A DNA stretch of 64,000 bases from Methanomicrobium antiquum. GTDB lineage: Archaea > Halobacteriota > Methanomicrobia > Methanomicrobiales > Methanomicrobiaceae. The notes below the pieces were generated by a model. It had not been told where the DNA came from. It saw nothing but the letters and a program-made list of their open reading frames with translations, and did no database searches. A program made the position numbers and the translations under genes. Positions 54,788 to 63,540 of this stretch are shown piece by piece. Within the stretch, counting starts at the first letter, position 1. Every line of letters begins with the position of its first letter. The stretch spans positions 930,001 through 994,000 of the forward strand of contig NZ_CP091092.1 of the NCBI RefSeq assembly GCF_029633915.1. Direction: 5' to 3'.

Positions 54788-54927
54788 AGAAAACTTTCAT
54801 GAAATTATATTTCATGCACCGGTTTCATGTAAGTTACAGAGTAACTTTCATGTAAAACCCGCATGATGAGCTTTTTTTCATCACACAAAAATCCTGATAA
54901 GTTTATCAGGGATTTTAGACTTTCATA
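54788..54927 (-). repeat. Dispersed multi-hairpin intergenic repeat, copy F (reverse), variant
   Basis: Reverse copy, from AGAAAACTTTCATGAAAT to GGGATTTTAGACTTTCATA. The usual AAAGTGATGAAA section is replaced by ATCCTGATAA, which makes a new self-complementary CCTGATAAGTTTATCAGG stem in place of the lost one. Other stems (GTTAC-AGA-GTAAC) are intact. Lies 31 bp after the AI-2E gene in the 714-bp gap; next to it is the MITE-like element. Confidence 0.88.
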
Positions 54928-54937
54928 ACAAATTCAT

Positions 54938-55195
54938 TAGTAACCTGACTTTGCCACTTGGTCTTTTGAAGTGCATTATTCCCAAAAATGTCAAAAATAA
55001 TCGTTATTGAATTTGACAGTTGGGACATATTTGCATGCAAAACATCAATTTTATTTTTATAATGCCAAAGTCATTTAGAATTTAAGCCCAGAATGATGCT
55101 ATTTTTGGTAACATTTTCAAAAATTCCTGGAACTGTCAAATTTAATTCTTGCACAATATAATGAATTTGAGTGATGTGGCAAACTTAGGTAGTAA
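54938..55195. mobile_element. MITE-like element with TIRs and 6-bp target duplication
   Basis: A 246-bp element (54944-55189) bounded by CCTGACTTTGCCAC (54944-54957) and its inverted partner GTGGCAAACTTAGG (55176-55189; 12 of 14 match), flanked on both sides by the direct repeat TAGTAA (54938-54943 and 55190-55195). A second, inner inverted pair AATTTGACAGTT (55010-55021) / AACTGTCAAATT (55131-55142) is perfect. It has no coding capacity. This is a textbook non-autonomous element pattern; the source transposase is not in the window. Confidence 0.85.
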
Positions 55196-55389
55196 TTTTT
55201 TTTGAATGCTTCAAATAAAAGTATAATATATAACTAAAACCGTCTGAATCTGATTTTTACAGCAAATAGCATTTTATTCGGCACCAATTTTTTCAATAAG
55301 CATTTTCTAAAAAAGTTTTAATTTGTGGAGGTCTTTTTTTTTGATTGGATGATATAGCTGTGCCTGTATCGGGGTAACCTTAATTTTTT

Positions 55390-55404
55390 ACGTGTCGGAC
55401 ACGT
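55390..55404. other. Perfect palindrome with flanking T/A runs
   Basis: ACGTGTC-G-GACACGT, a 7-bp stem with a single-base centre, followed on the plus strand by TTTTTAT. It is 67 bp beyond the panE stop. Possible operator or bidirectional termination element; on the minus strand the following bases are A-rich, so it does not look like an intrinsic terminator for panE. Confidence 0.35.
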
Positions 55405-55470
55405 TTTTATTTAACAGGGTATTATGGCTTCCCTTATACTGACACAATAAAAAATAGCATTTTCCGGTAT

Positions 55471-56490
55471 TTATTGATCCTGCGTGCACTGTGAAAGTGA
55501 GACTTTATTCTCCTGATATTTTATAAGACTGCATATGCAGGAATTAAAAGGGGTCTCAATTTTTTGTTCTTTTCCAAATCTGACTACTGCACCATTGATA
55601 AAATCTATCTCTGTTTTTCTATTCAATTGGATATCCTGATACATTGAAGTGTATGCATTTGAAAAGGAAGGAATCAAAATGTCAAAGAGATAATTAAGGT
55701 AATCTTCCGGACCCGCCCACTTTGTCGTTATTTTTTTGGCAGACATTACCAAAAACGTCTCTTTTATTAGTCCGGTAATTAAGGATTTTAAATTTTCATC
55801 AAGAACATCGCCTACAGGAATTGATAAAAGAGCCGTTAAAGGATTTACAGCAATATTTAGTAGAGATTTTTCCCAGATTGCACTGCGTATATTTTTTGAT
55901 CTTTTAGCATTTATTCCGGATTTTTTAAAAATTTCAATCAATTGTTCCAGTTCAGAATTATAATCCGGGATAGAATTATTATGAGAGTTTTTCCGGAATT
56001 CACAAGGATAAATTCCAAGTTTTAGAGGTTCACTTTCACTCATTACTTTTACAAAACCATCTTTTGGTGAGCTGAAATTTGTTGTAATTGTGGCGCCTAT
56101 TATATTCTCTGCATATTTTTCGATTATCTCCTCGTTTCCGATTCCGTTCTGGATGCTTACAATTATATTGTTCTTAAATAAATTCTGATATTCCTCACAG
56201 ATTTTTTCAGTGTCACTGCTCTTTGAAGTTATAATAATGAAGTCAAATTTTTTGTTATCGGAGGGGATTAATTCTTCAAAAAGCTCATCTGACTTTGTAT
56301 AGCATCTGATATCATGAATAATTTCCTCACCCCAGATTCCTGATTTATACAGGCCTTTTTGTGAAATTGCATCTGCATGTCTTTTTCTGCATACAGCAGA
56401 GACATAACAATTTTTTGACAGCATTCCTGCAATTGAGAGTCCCACTGCACCAGCGCCGAGAATCATTATTTTTGGTTCTTTGGATATCAT
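55471..56490 (-). CDS. Ketopantoate reductase-family protein (PanE/ApbA)
   Basis: 339-aa NADP-binding oxidoreductase. MILGAGAVGLSIAG is the Rossmann fold, VSIQNGIGNEE the cofactor-side motif, IWEKSLLNIAVNPLTALLSIPVGD carries the catalytic Lys, and NRKTEIDFINGAVV the conserved C-terminal region. Normally reduces ketopantoate in coenzyme A synthesis; some homologues have other substrates. No other CoA genes in the window. Confidence 0.87.
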   Translation of the reverse strand: MISKEPKIMILGAGAVGLSIAGMLSKNCYVSAVCRKRHADAISQKGLYKSGIWGEEIIHDIRCYTKSDELFEELIPSDNKKFDFIIITSKSSDTEKICEEYQNLFKNNIIVSIQNGIGNEEIIEKYAENIIGATITTNFSSPKDGFVKVMSESEPLKLGIYPCEFRKNSHNNSIPDYNSELEQLIEIFKKSGINAKRSKNIRSAIWEKSLLNIAVNPLTALLSIPVGDVLDENLKSLITGLIKETFLVMSAKKITTKWAGPEDYLNYLFDILIPSFSNAYTSMYQDIQLNRKTEIDFINGAVVRFGKEQKIETPFNSCICSLIKYQENKVSLSQCTQDQ

Positions 56491-56665
56491 TTTGTGAATA
56501 GTTATTCTGTTTAATGAAGATTATTTTTTGTATAATCCGCAATTGTTGTAAAAATTACAAAATAAAGATTTTTGTATTAACAATTTCTATAAAATTTGTT
56601 TAAATTCAGATTATCGGGTACGTGAATAGTATTTTTTTAGACAATAATCTGAAATTTTTATCCAA

Positions 56666-57007
56666 TTAAGAATCTATATTAAACATCACTGCTTCTCTTT
56701 CAAGGAAATATCCGAGAATCGTTCTTATTAGCACTGTTACTGCAAGAATTATCAGTTCATCCTGTGTTGGAGATATAACAGTCATTAATATATCTGAAAT
56801 AATCAGAAATTCAAGGCCAAGAACGATTTTTGTTGTTAAATCTATCCTTATCTTTCCATATGTCAAATTTGTTTTGTTAAGTTCACGCAGAACAATTCTG
56901 AATGTAGCAATTCCTCCTCCATATACAATAATTGCGGCGCCTGCTATTTCAAAAAAAAGAACAACAAGTTGTATCGCATTAGAAACGGGTATAAGATCAG
57001 CAGTCAT
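56666..57007 (-). CDS. DUF1622 family membrane protein
   Basis: 113-aa small membrane protein with three hydrophobic segments (about 10-38, 56-75 and 80-100) and the family pattern FEIAGAAIIVYGGG and KIVLGLEFLIISDIL. Function unknown. It follows the MBL/rhodanese gene by 36 nt on the same strand and may be co-transcribed with it and the SLC13 permease. Confidence 0.82.
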   Translation of the reverse strand: MTADLIPVSNAIQLVVLFFEIAGAAIIVYGGGIATFRIVLRELNKTNLTYGKIRIDLTTKIVLGLEFLIISDILMTVISPTQDELIILAVTVLIRTILGYFLEREAVMFNIDS

Positions 57008-57043
57008 AAAATAAAATCCGGTTTGTAGATAAATTAGGTTTTT

Positions 57044-58414
57044 TCAGGACTTTAAAAATCCTGCATTTCTATAGCCTGTAATTCCACCTGCTGCGTTATA
57101 GACATATTTAAAGCCCTTTTGTTTTAGTATAGAACATGCAATGCTTGAACGGTGTCCAGAACCGCACATTGCAATTACAGGTTTTTCCGATTCAAGTTTT
57201 GTATATTCTGTTCTAAGATCCATTCCCAAAATATTTATTGCGCCTTTGACGTGGCCTGCATCAAATTCATCCTTTGAACGAACATCTAAGAGGGTATACC
57301 CCTCTTTTGTAATTTTTTCATGTACTTCCGCAGGTGAAAGCTGATAAATATGCTCCGTTTCATATCCAGACATTACCCATGCGTGAGTACCGCCTCTTAA
57401 ATATCCAAATGCTCTGTCAAGACCAACTCTTCTAAGCATTACTGTAGCTTTATCAGCCTTTTTGGGATCATTTGTCACTAATAAAATATCCTTGTCAGGC
57501 GGTAATATCCAGCCTGCAAAAGTTGAGAAATTTCCACTTACATCAATATGATAACTGCCGGGGATATGCTGACCACCAAAAGTAGCGTAATCCCTAAGGC
57601 TCACAATAATTGTATTGCCCTCCTGCGATTTTTCTCTGAAATCTTTCGGACTCATGGGTTTTGGACTGGAAAGAGTCTTTACAAGTACAGGCCCTTTTCT
57701 GTTTATGTCACTGCATCTTGCAAAATGATCTGGTGCAGGGGGCATATCTTCTGTAAGTGATTTTACAAACTCATTAATGTCTTTTATTAAAAGAGCAGGA
57801 TTGTGTTGTTTTTCATATCCAATTGTTGAAAACCTCATAGAACCCATTGCCTTCCCGCACAATGAACCTGCACCGTGTGCGGGAAGAACAAAGCAACTAT
57901 CGGGGAGTTTCATCACTTTATCATGGAGATTATGGTATAGTTTTTCTGCAAGCTCTTTGGCCCTGCCCGGAAAAAGATCTGGTCTTCCTACATCATTTAC
58001 AAAAAGCGTATCGCCGGTGAATGCCAAAACCGGCTCTTCTCCTCTTGAAAGATCTGAGACTGCATAAACAAGACAGTCAGGAGTATGACCCGGAGTTTCA
58101 AGGACATGGAATTTCATATCCTCAATTATGAATTCGTCTCCCTGTTCTACTGCAACATGCTTAAAAGTGCAGTTTCCTGCCTTCGGAGCATAAATTTCTG
58201 CTCCTGTTGCATCTGCAAGATCAAGATGTCCTGATACGAAATCGGCATGGAGGTGAGTTTCAATAATGTGTGTAATTCTGAGTCCTTCTTCCTCGGCAGC
58301 CTCTAGATACCAGTCAATATCCCTGCTTGGATCAACAATTGCACATGTTTGATTTCCCCCAATAAGATAGGAACTGTGAGCAATTTTGTCAATGAAAAAT
58401 TGTTTTAACAGCAT
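57044..58414 (-). CDS. Metallo-beta-lactamase/rhodanese fusion (persulfide dioxygenase-like)
   Basis: 456-aa protein: an MBL domain (1-240) with ETHLHADFVSGH (the H-x-H-x-D motif) and FTGDTLFVNDVGRPDL, then two rhodanese domains. The last one has VIAMCGSGHRSS with a catalytic Cys, while the first lacks a Cys in its loop and is likely inactive. This is the ETHE1/persulfide dioxygenase plus rhodanese architecture used in sulfide/persulfide handling, though oxygen-dependent activity is unlikely in a strict anaerobe, so its real reaction is open. Downstream of the SLC13 gene by 33 nt. Confidence 0.88.
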   Translation of the reverse strand: MLLKQFFIDKIAHSSYLIGGNQTCAIVDPSRDIDWYLEAAEEEGLRITHIIETHLHADFVSGHLDLADATGAEIYAPKAGNCTFKHVAVEQGDEFIIEDMKFHVLETPGHTPDCLVYAVSDLSRGEEPVLAFTGDTLFVNDVGRPDLFPGRAKELAEKLYHNLHDKVMKLPDSCFVLPAHGAGSLCGKAMGSMRFSTIGYEKQHNPALLIKDINEFVKSLTEDMPPAPDHFARCSDINRKGPVLVKTLSSPKPMSPKDFREKSQEGNTIIVSLRDYATFGGQHIPGSYHIDVSGNFSTFAGWILPPDKDILLVTNDPKKADKATVMLRRVGLDRAFGYLRGGTHAWVMSGYETEHIYQLSPAEVHEKITKEGYTLLDVRSKDEFDAGHVKGAINILGMDLRTEYTKLESEKPVIAMCGSGHRSSIACSILKQKGFKYVYNAAGGITGYRNAGFLKS

Positions 58415-58447
58415 TGTTATTACCTCTGTCTCTTACAGACCAGTAAT

Positions 58448-60235
58448 TTATACAAATAATATATAAATCAATCCTACAGAGATTGCAATAAATAACATTG
58501 TCATGACGCTTCCTGCCCTGATAAAATCAGAATTATTGTATCCTCCCTGACCCATTAGAAATGCATTTACCTGGTGTGTTGGCAGAATAAATGAATTTGA
58601 AGCACATACAGCTGTCAAAAGTGCAAGTCCGCGGGGATCAATTCCTGAATCAACTCCGATTAATATTACAAGAGGAACCAGAATTACTGTTGCCGCAACA
58701 TTTGACATAAAAAGGCTGAAAAAGGTTGCAAGAGCTCCAATAGCAATAAGAATCAGTAAGGGATTTCCTCCTGTGGCAAAATTTGTAATATTTTCAGCAA
58801 TAAATGACGCTGTACCTGTATTTTCCATTGCTATTCCAAAAGGGATCAGTCCGGCAATCAAAAAAACAGTTCTCCAGTCTACTGCTCTGTAAGCCTCATC
58901 AATGTTTAGAACTCCAAAAAGCACCATTGCTATTGCACCGGTAAGAAGAGAAAGTGAGAGAGAAACTCCTGCAAAGGAAAGTCCTATACCTCCAGCAAAA
59001 CAAAGAACAGCAACAAGTGATTTGGACTGCTTAAGTTCCTTTTCTTCCAAATCATGCAAAAGGAGGAAATCACCGTTGCTACCGGCTTTTCTGATGCTTC
59101 CCCATGATCCGTATACAAGAAAGGAATCGCCGGCATTTAATTTTGTTTCTGAAAAGTCATATTTAAGGTCCTGATTTTTTCCTGAAAAAACGATAATCTC
59201 CAGTCCATACGTATTTCTGAATGCAAGTTCTCTTATTGTTTTTCCGATAAGCTTTGAACGTGGTTTTAAGATTATCTCGGCAAAACCTGCATTTTCTTCT
59301 CCTGTCAACTCGTCCAGATAAGATGTTGTTATGGCAGTTTCAAGTCCAAATACATTTTTGAAATTTTCTACATTTTCAGAAGTTCCAAGGAGTGTCAGAA
59401 TTTGCCCCTCTGAAAAAACAGTATGTCTCCATGGCGCATATGTAATATTTTTTCCATCCTTTAAAGCAAGTAATACAAGTGAATAATTGTTAAGGCCCAA
59501 ATCTTCGCGTTTAAGGCCGATCAATGGTGACTTTTCAGGAATGTAAAAATGATATTTTTGTTTTGGAAGATTCCAGAGTTCAAAAAATTTATCTTTTTCT
59601 GATTGCTGGCTCTTTTCAGAATCAGTATTTGGAAGTACGTATTTGCCTAAAAGAGTAAAATATGTGATTCCTGATAAAAGAAGGCATAAGCCTATTGGAG
59701 TTACTGAAAAAAAATTGAAAGGTTCAAGGTTTCCCTGTTCTAAAAGATCATTTAGCAAAATTAAGGGAGATGAGCCGATCATTGTAAGTGTTCCACCAAT
59801 AATCGCAGAATATCCCATCGGCAGTAAAAGCCTTTTTTTAGATATCTTTGTTTTTTTGGATATTCTAAGAATTGCCGGAAGGAAAAGTGCCGCTGAACCA
59901 ATATTTTGTATAAATCCCGAAATTATACCAACAAATCCGGAAATTATTCCTGTAATTCTGCGTTCATCATCTCCGCCAATGTTAACAATCTTTCGTGATA
60001 ATTTTATCATTAAACCTGTTCTGTCAATTCCATATCCAAGAATCATTACAGAAATAATAGATATTACAGCATTGCTTGCAAACCCTGAAAATGTCTCGGC
60101 AGGTGTTATAAGTCCAAGCCACCCCAGTGTAAGCATTACAATTATTGCAACAACGTCGACTCTTAATGCCTCAGTTACAAACAGAATTACCATTATGAGA
60201 AGGATTAAACATATGATGATTATCTCCGGAGTCAT
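58448..60235 (-). CDS. SLC13/DASS-type anion permease with two RCK_C domains
   Basis: 595-aa membrane transporter. N- and C-terminal membrane halves surround a soluble central part with two TrkA-C/RCK_C domains (about residues 215-300 and 305-385, for example SPLIGLKREDLGLNNYSLVLLALKDG and LKPRSKLIGKTIREL, shown in part). ALLTAVCASNSFILPTHQVNAFL is the conserved DASS C-terminal motif. The family moves dicarboxylates, sulfate or related anions with Na+. Linked to the MBL/rhodanese gene, so a sulfur anion is an attractive substrate (inference). Confidence 0.88.
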   Translation of the reverse strand: MTPEIIIICLILLIMVILFVTEALRVDVVAIIVMLTLGWLGLITPAETFSGFASNAVISIISVMILGYGIDRTGLMIKLSRKIVNIGGDDERRITGIISGFVGIISGFIQNIGSAALFLPAILRISKKTKISKKRLLLPMGYSAIIGGTLTMIGSSPLILLNDLLEQGNLEPFNFFSVTPIGLCLLLSGITYFTLLGKYVLPNTDSEKSQQSEKDKFFELWNLPKQKYHFYIPEKSPLIGLKREDLGLNNYSLVLLALKDGKNITYAPWRHTVFSEGQILTLLGTSENVENFKNVFGLETAITTSYLDELTGEENAGFAEIILKPRSKLIGKTIRELAFRNTYGLEIIVFSGKNQDLKYDFSETKLNAGDSFLVYGSWGSIRKAGSNGDFLLLHDLEEKELKQSKSLVAVLCFAGGIGLSFAGVSLSLSLLTGAIAMVLFGVLNIDEAYRAVDWRTVFLIAGLIPFGIAMENTGTASFIAENITNFATGGNPLLILIAIGALATFFSLFMSNVAATVILVPLVILIGVDSGIDPRGLALLTAVCASNSFILPTHQVNAFLMGQGGYNNSDFIRAGSVMTMLFIAISVGLIYILFV

Positions 60236-60581
60236 GTCAAATCACAGATTGAATTCTTTGTAATTTTTTTATTTTTTTATTGGACTGCAGATAAAATGTT
60301 GAATTTATGAAAGTTTCCAGTCAGATTGTTGTTCCATAATCAGAATTTTTTCTTTTTCTTAAATTATGTATAACTGATAATGAAATTATTCCTGAAAAAT
60401 TTATTTCACGAATGTATTTCATTCAGATATTTACCAATATGATTCCTGTAATCTTTATAAGGTATTTATATTCAGGTAAAGTCTTCAAGATTAATAATAG
60501 TTTACAAAAATATAATTGCCGTAATTCACAATAATTAAATTATAATTACAGATGATGCAATTTCTAAATTATATTTTTCCA

Positions 60582-60595
60582 GACAGATATCTGTC
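60582..60595. promoter_or_regulatory. Perfect 14-bp palindrome upstream of the heme-precursor operon
   Basis: GACAGATATCTGTC, perfect and isolated, centred 80 bp before the first start codon of the precorrin-2 dehydrogenase-hemABL set, with a TATA-like TTTATTTAATTA about 25 bp downstream at 60614-60625. Position just upstream of the presumed TATA box suits a regulator site. The rest of the 433-bp gap is AT-rich and holds only a weak trace of the dispersed repeat near 60400. Confidence 0.5.
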
Positions 60596-60668
60596 AGATT
60601 TTTAGTAATACGATTTTATTTAATTATTCAGACAAAGTTTTATTTTATGAACTTCAAATCATATTTCA

Positions 60669-61292
60669 ATGATTCCTCTGATCCATGATATGAATGGAAA
60701 AAAAGTCGTGATTTTTGGCGGAGGAGAGGTAGGATTTCGAAAAGCATCATTTTTTTATCCCGAATCTGACATCTATGTTGTAAGCAGAACATTCTATAAA
60801 AAATTCAACAGCATAAATATTACAGCAATAGAAAAAGAACTAAATGACGCAGAGGACAATTTTTTTTTGGATATAATCAACGAAAGTTTTTTAGTTGTTG
60901 CGGCAACTTCTGATCAAAATTTAAATAACCATATAGGCAGGTTATCAAAAAAAGCAGGTATTTTGTTTAACAATGCTGATGGTAATACAGGAGATGTAAT
61001 GATTCCTTCTGTTATTTCAGGCAAAAATTATATGATTGCAATATCAACCTGCGGTAAAAGTCCCGGAATGTCAAGATATATAAGAAAAAGTCTTGAGGAG
61101 AGATTTCCAGACCTTGATGAAATGATATCTCTTCAAAGTGAAGTCCGGGAATTATTAAAGAAAAAAGAACCCGTGCAAAAGAGAAGGAATGAAATTCTGC
61201 GCAATATAATATATGATGAAAAAGTCTGGGAAGAATTAAAAAGAGACTGGAATTCAGCGTTAATTTACATACAGGAGAAATATTTTCGATGA
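60669..61292 (+). CDS. Precorrin-2 dehydrogenase/sirohydrochlorin ferrochelatase-like
   Basis: 207-aa Met8p/CysG-N-type enzyme that oxidises precorrin-2 to sirohydrochlorin, and may chelate metal. VVIFGGGEVGFRKASFF is the NAD-binding loop, FLVVAATSDQNLN the middle motif, and FNNADGNTGDVMIPSVI with STCGKSPGMSRYIR the C-terminal catalytic region. In methanogens this product feeds B12, F430 and siroheme. Overlaps hemA by 4 nt and begins the operon. Confidence 0.9.
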   Translation: MIPLIHDMNGKKVVIFGGGEVGFRKASFFYPESDIYVVSRTFYKKFNSINITAIEKELNDAEDNFFLDIINESFLVVAATSDQNLNNHIGRLSKKAGILFNNADGNTGDVMIPSVISGKNYMIAISTCGKSPGMSRYIRKSLEERFPDLDEMISLQSEVRELLKKKEPVQKRRNEILRNIIYDEKVWEELKRDWNSALIYIQEKYFR

Positions 61293-62572
61293 ACAGCAAA
61301 CTTCTCACATCAGTTGCCTGTGCAGGCCTGACACATCATGAAGCAAATATAGAAAAATTAGAGGAATTTCGTTTTTCTGATGAAGAGCAGTTTTTACAGG
61401 ATGCAAGAGAGCATTTCAAAGGTGTTGTCCTGCTACAGACCTGTAACAGGGTTGAGATATTTGTTCAGGGTGAATCCATGGCTCTTGAGAATTTTCTCGA
61501 GTCTAAAGGAAGAAGTGGGTTTTGGACTCTGGAAGGCTGTAAAGCGCTGACACACCTTCTCAGACTTGCTTGCGGAATGGACTCAATGATTGTCGGAGAA
61601 GATCAAATTATAGGTCAGTTGAAAAAGGCTTTGACATTCGCACATGAGGTAGGCGTCTGCAGTCAGGTTCTTGATTTGTGCATAAATAAGGCAGTTCATA
61701 CAGGAATAGAGGTCAGGAAAAGAACTCATATAAATAACGGTGCTGTATCGATAGGCTCAGCAGCTGTAAAACTTGCAGAAGAATTATTAGGAAGCCTTGA
61801 AGGGCGGCACATCCTTGTAGTCGGCGGCGGTGAGATGGGAAAACTTGTTGCACAGGCTCTTGCGGCTAAAAATTTAACTGCAATTTATGTGACCAACAGA
61901 ACTTTTGAGACTGCAAAGCGCCTGGCAGAAGAAATTGGCGGAAAAGCCGTAATGATGGATGAATTATATCATTACATATCATTATCCGATGTTGTTATCT
62001 CATGCACTGCCGCACCACACCCTGTCATCCACTGTGAGCCTTTACGTGAGATAATAAACAGACAGAGATGGCCTATAGAAGAAGTAAAAAAACCCTTAAT
62101 CCTCATAGATATTGCCCAGCCGCGTGACATTGAGGAGAATGTTTCAGTGATTGAGGGAATAAAATTATTCACAATTGATGATCTCAGAAGTGTAAGTGAA
62201 AAAAACATGAAATCCCGCCGGCAGGAGGCTTTGATGGCAGAAGCGTTTTTAATTGAAGAATCAAAGCATTTCATAACTCTTCTGAACAGAGCGTGTGCCA
62301 ATGAAACTCTAGGAGATCTTCATACATGGGCAGAGTCCATCCGTATTCGGGAAAGAGACAAAGCACTTGCACGGGTAAACAACGCTGATGAAAGAATAAA
62401 GGATATTTTTGATGACTTCTCAAAAGTTTTAATGAAAAAACTTCTTGCCGATGCCACATTTGCAGTGAGAAGCTGTGCAGAATACGGCGATCTGGAGACA
62501 GCAGATAAACTTGTTCTTGCGATTACAAGAGGAAAAAGACCATGTTCCCCGAGAGAAGACTTAGAAGATTAA
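61289..62572 (+). CDS. hemA: Glutamyl-tRNA reductase
   Basis: 427-aa enzyme reducing Glu-tRNA to glutamate semialdehyde, first committed step of the C5 tetrapyrrole route. VLLQTCNRVEIF holds the catalytic Cys, GMDSMIVGEDQIIGQ is the family signature, and ILVVGGGEMGKLVAQAL the NADPH site. ATG overlaps the previous stop by 4 nt. hemB overlaps its last 31 nt. Confidence 0.97.
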   Translation: MNSKLLTSVACAGLTHHEANIEKLEEFRFSDEEQFLQDAREHFKGVVLLQTCNRVEIFVQGESMALENFLESKGRSGFWTLEGCKALTHLLRLACGMDSMIVGEDQIIGQLKKALTFAHEVGVCSQVLDLCINKAVHTGIEVRKRTHINNGAVSIGSAAVKLAEELLGSLEGRHILVVGGGEMGKLVAQALAAKNLTAIYVTNRTFETAKRLAEEIGGKAVMMDELYHYISLSDVVISCTAAPHPVIHCEPLREIINRQRWPIEEVKKPLILIDIAQPRDIEENVSVIEGIKLFTIDDLRSVSEKNMKSRRQEALMAEAFLIEESKHFITLLNRACANETLGDLHTWAESIRIRERDKALARVNNADERIKDIFDDFSKVLMKKLLADATFAVRSCAEYGDLETADKLVLAITRGKRPCSPREDLED

Positions 62573-63540
62573 GAAAAAGAAACCTTCAGCCATTGTTCAA
62601 AGAGACAGTGCTGACAAAAGATGACCTGATAGCGCCTTATTTTTTTGACGAGACAATAACCCAAAAAAAGCCTATTGATTCAATGCCCGGGCAATACAGA
62701 TATCCTGTTTATCAGGCAGGTAATATTGCTGAAAAATTAAAAAAGCAAGGAGTCAGAGCTATGCTTTTGTTTGGAATTCCCAAAGAAAAGGATGCTGCTG
62801 GAACCTCGGCATGGATAGAAGACGGGGTAATACAAAAAGCAGTATTTGAAATTAAATCAAAAGTGCCTGAAATGGTTGTGATAACTGATGTTTGTGCATG
62901 TGAATATACAGATCACGGCCACTGTGGAATAATCGGTGAATCCTGTGGCGGCTTAAAAGGAGACAGTCTTGATCTTTTAAATGATGAATCACTGGATATT
63001 ATGGCACAGATTGCAGTATCCCATGCAAAAGCCGGCTGTGATATTGTAGCACCGTCATGCATGCTTGATGGTATGGTTATGACTATAAGAGATGCTTTGG
63101 ATGATGAAGGATTTGAGGAAATTCCAATAATGTCTTATTCAACAAAGTTTTCAAGTGCATTATACGGACCATTCAGGGATGCCGCTGACTCAAAGATGTC
63201 GTTTGGAGATCGCTCAACATATCAGATGGCGTATGAAAATCCAAGAGAAGCTTTTTTAGAGTCTAAACTTGATTTAATGGAAGGTGCTGATATCCTGATG
63301 GTCAAACCGGCCGGATTTTATCATGATATAATTAATAAGGTATCATCTCTTGGATTACCTGTTGCTGCATATCAGGTGAGCGGTGAATATTCGATGATAA
63401 AAGCTGCTTCTGAAAAAGGATGGATTGATGAGAAAAAAATTGTAATGGAAAGTCTGATTGCAATCAAACGTGCAGGTGCAGATTTGATTATTACATATTA
63501 TGCAGAAGATGCAGCGAGGTGGATTGATGAAAAAAAGTAA
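62542..63540 (+). CDS. hemB: Delta-aminolevulinic acid dehydratase (porphobilinogen synthase)
   Basis: 332-aa enzyme condensing two ALA molecules to porphobilinogen. [14 protein letters not shown] is the Cys-rich zinc site; the two Schiff-base lysines sit in [14 protein letters not shown] and [11 protein letters not shown]. Length is normal. Starts 31 nt before the hemA stop (AGAGG upstream) and overlaps hemL by 14 nt, showing tight coupling. Confidence 0.97.
   Translation: MFPERRLRRLRKRNLQPLFKETVLTKDDLIAPYFFDETITQKKPIDSMPGQYRYPVYQAGNIAEKLKKQGVRAMLLFGIPKEKDAAGTSAWIEDGVIQKAVFEIKSKVPEMVVITDVCACEYTDHGHCGIIGESCGGLKGDSLDLLNDESLDIMAQIAVSHAKAGCDIVAPSCMLDGMVMTIRDALDDEGFEEIPIMSYSTKFSSALYGPFRDAADSKMSFGDRSTYQMAYENPREAFLESKLDLMEGADILMVKPAGFYHDIINKVSSLGLPVAAYQVSGEYSMIKAASEKGWIDEKKIVMESLIAIKRAGADLIITYYAEDAARWIDEKK

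Noticed and set aside
3236-62459. Many antisense frames of 60-200 codons opposite the cbi, leuS, hem and other genes
   Set aside because: They lie fully inside well-supported genes on the other strand, have no ribosome sites or recognisable domains, and arise from low stop frequency in those frames.
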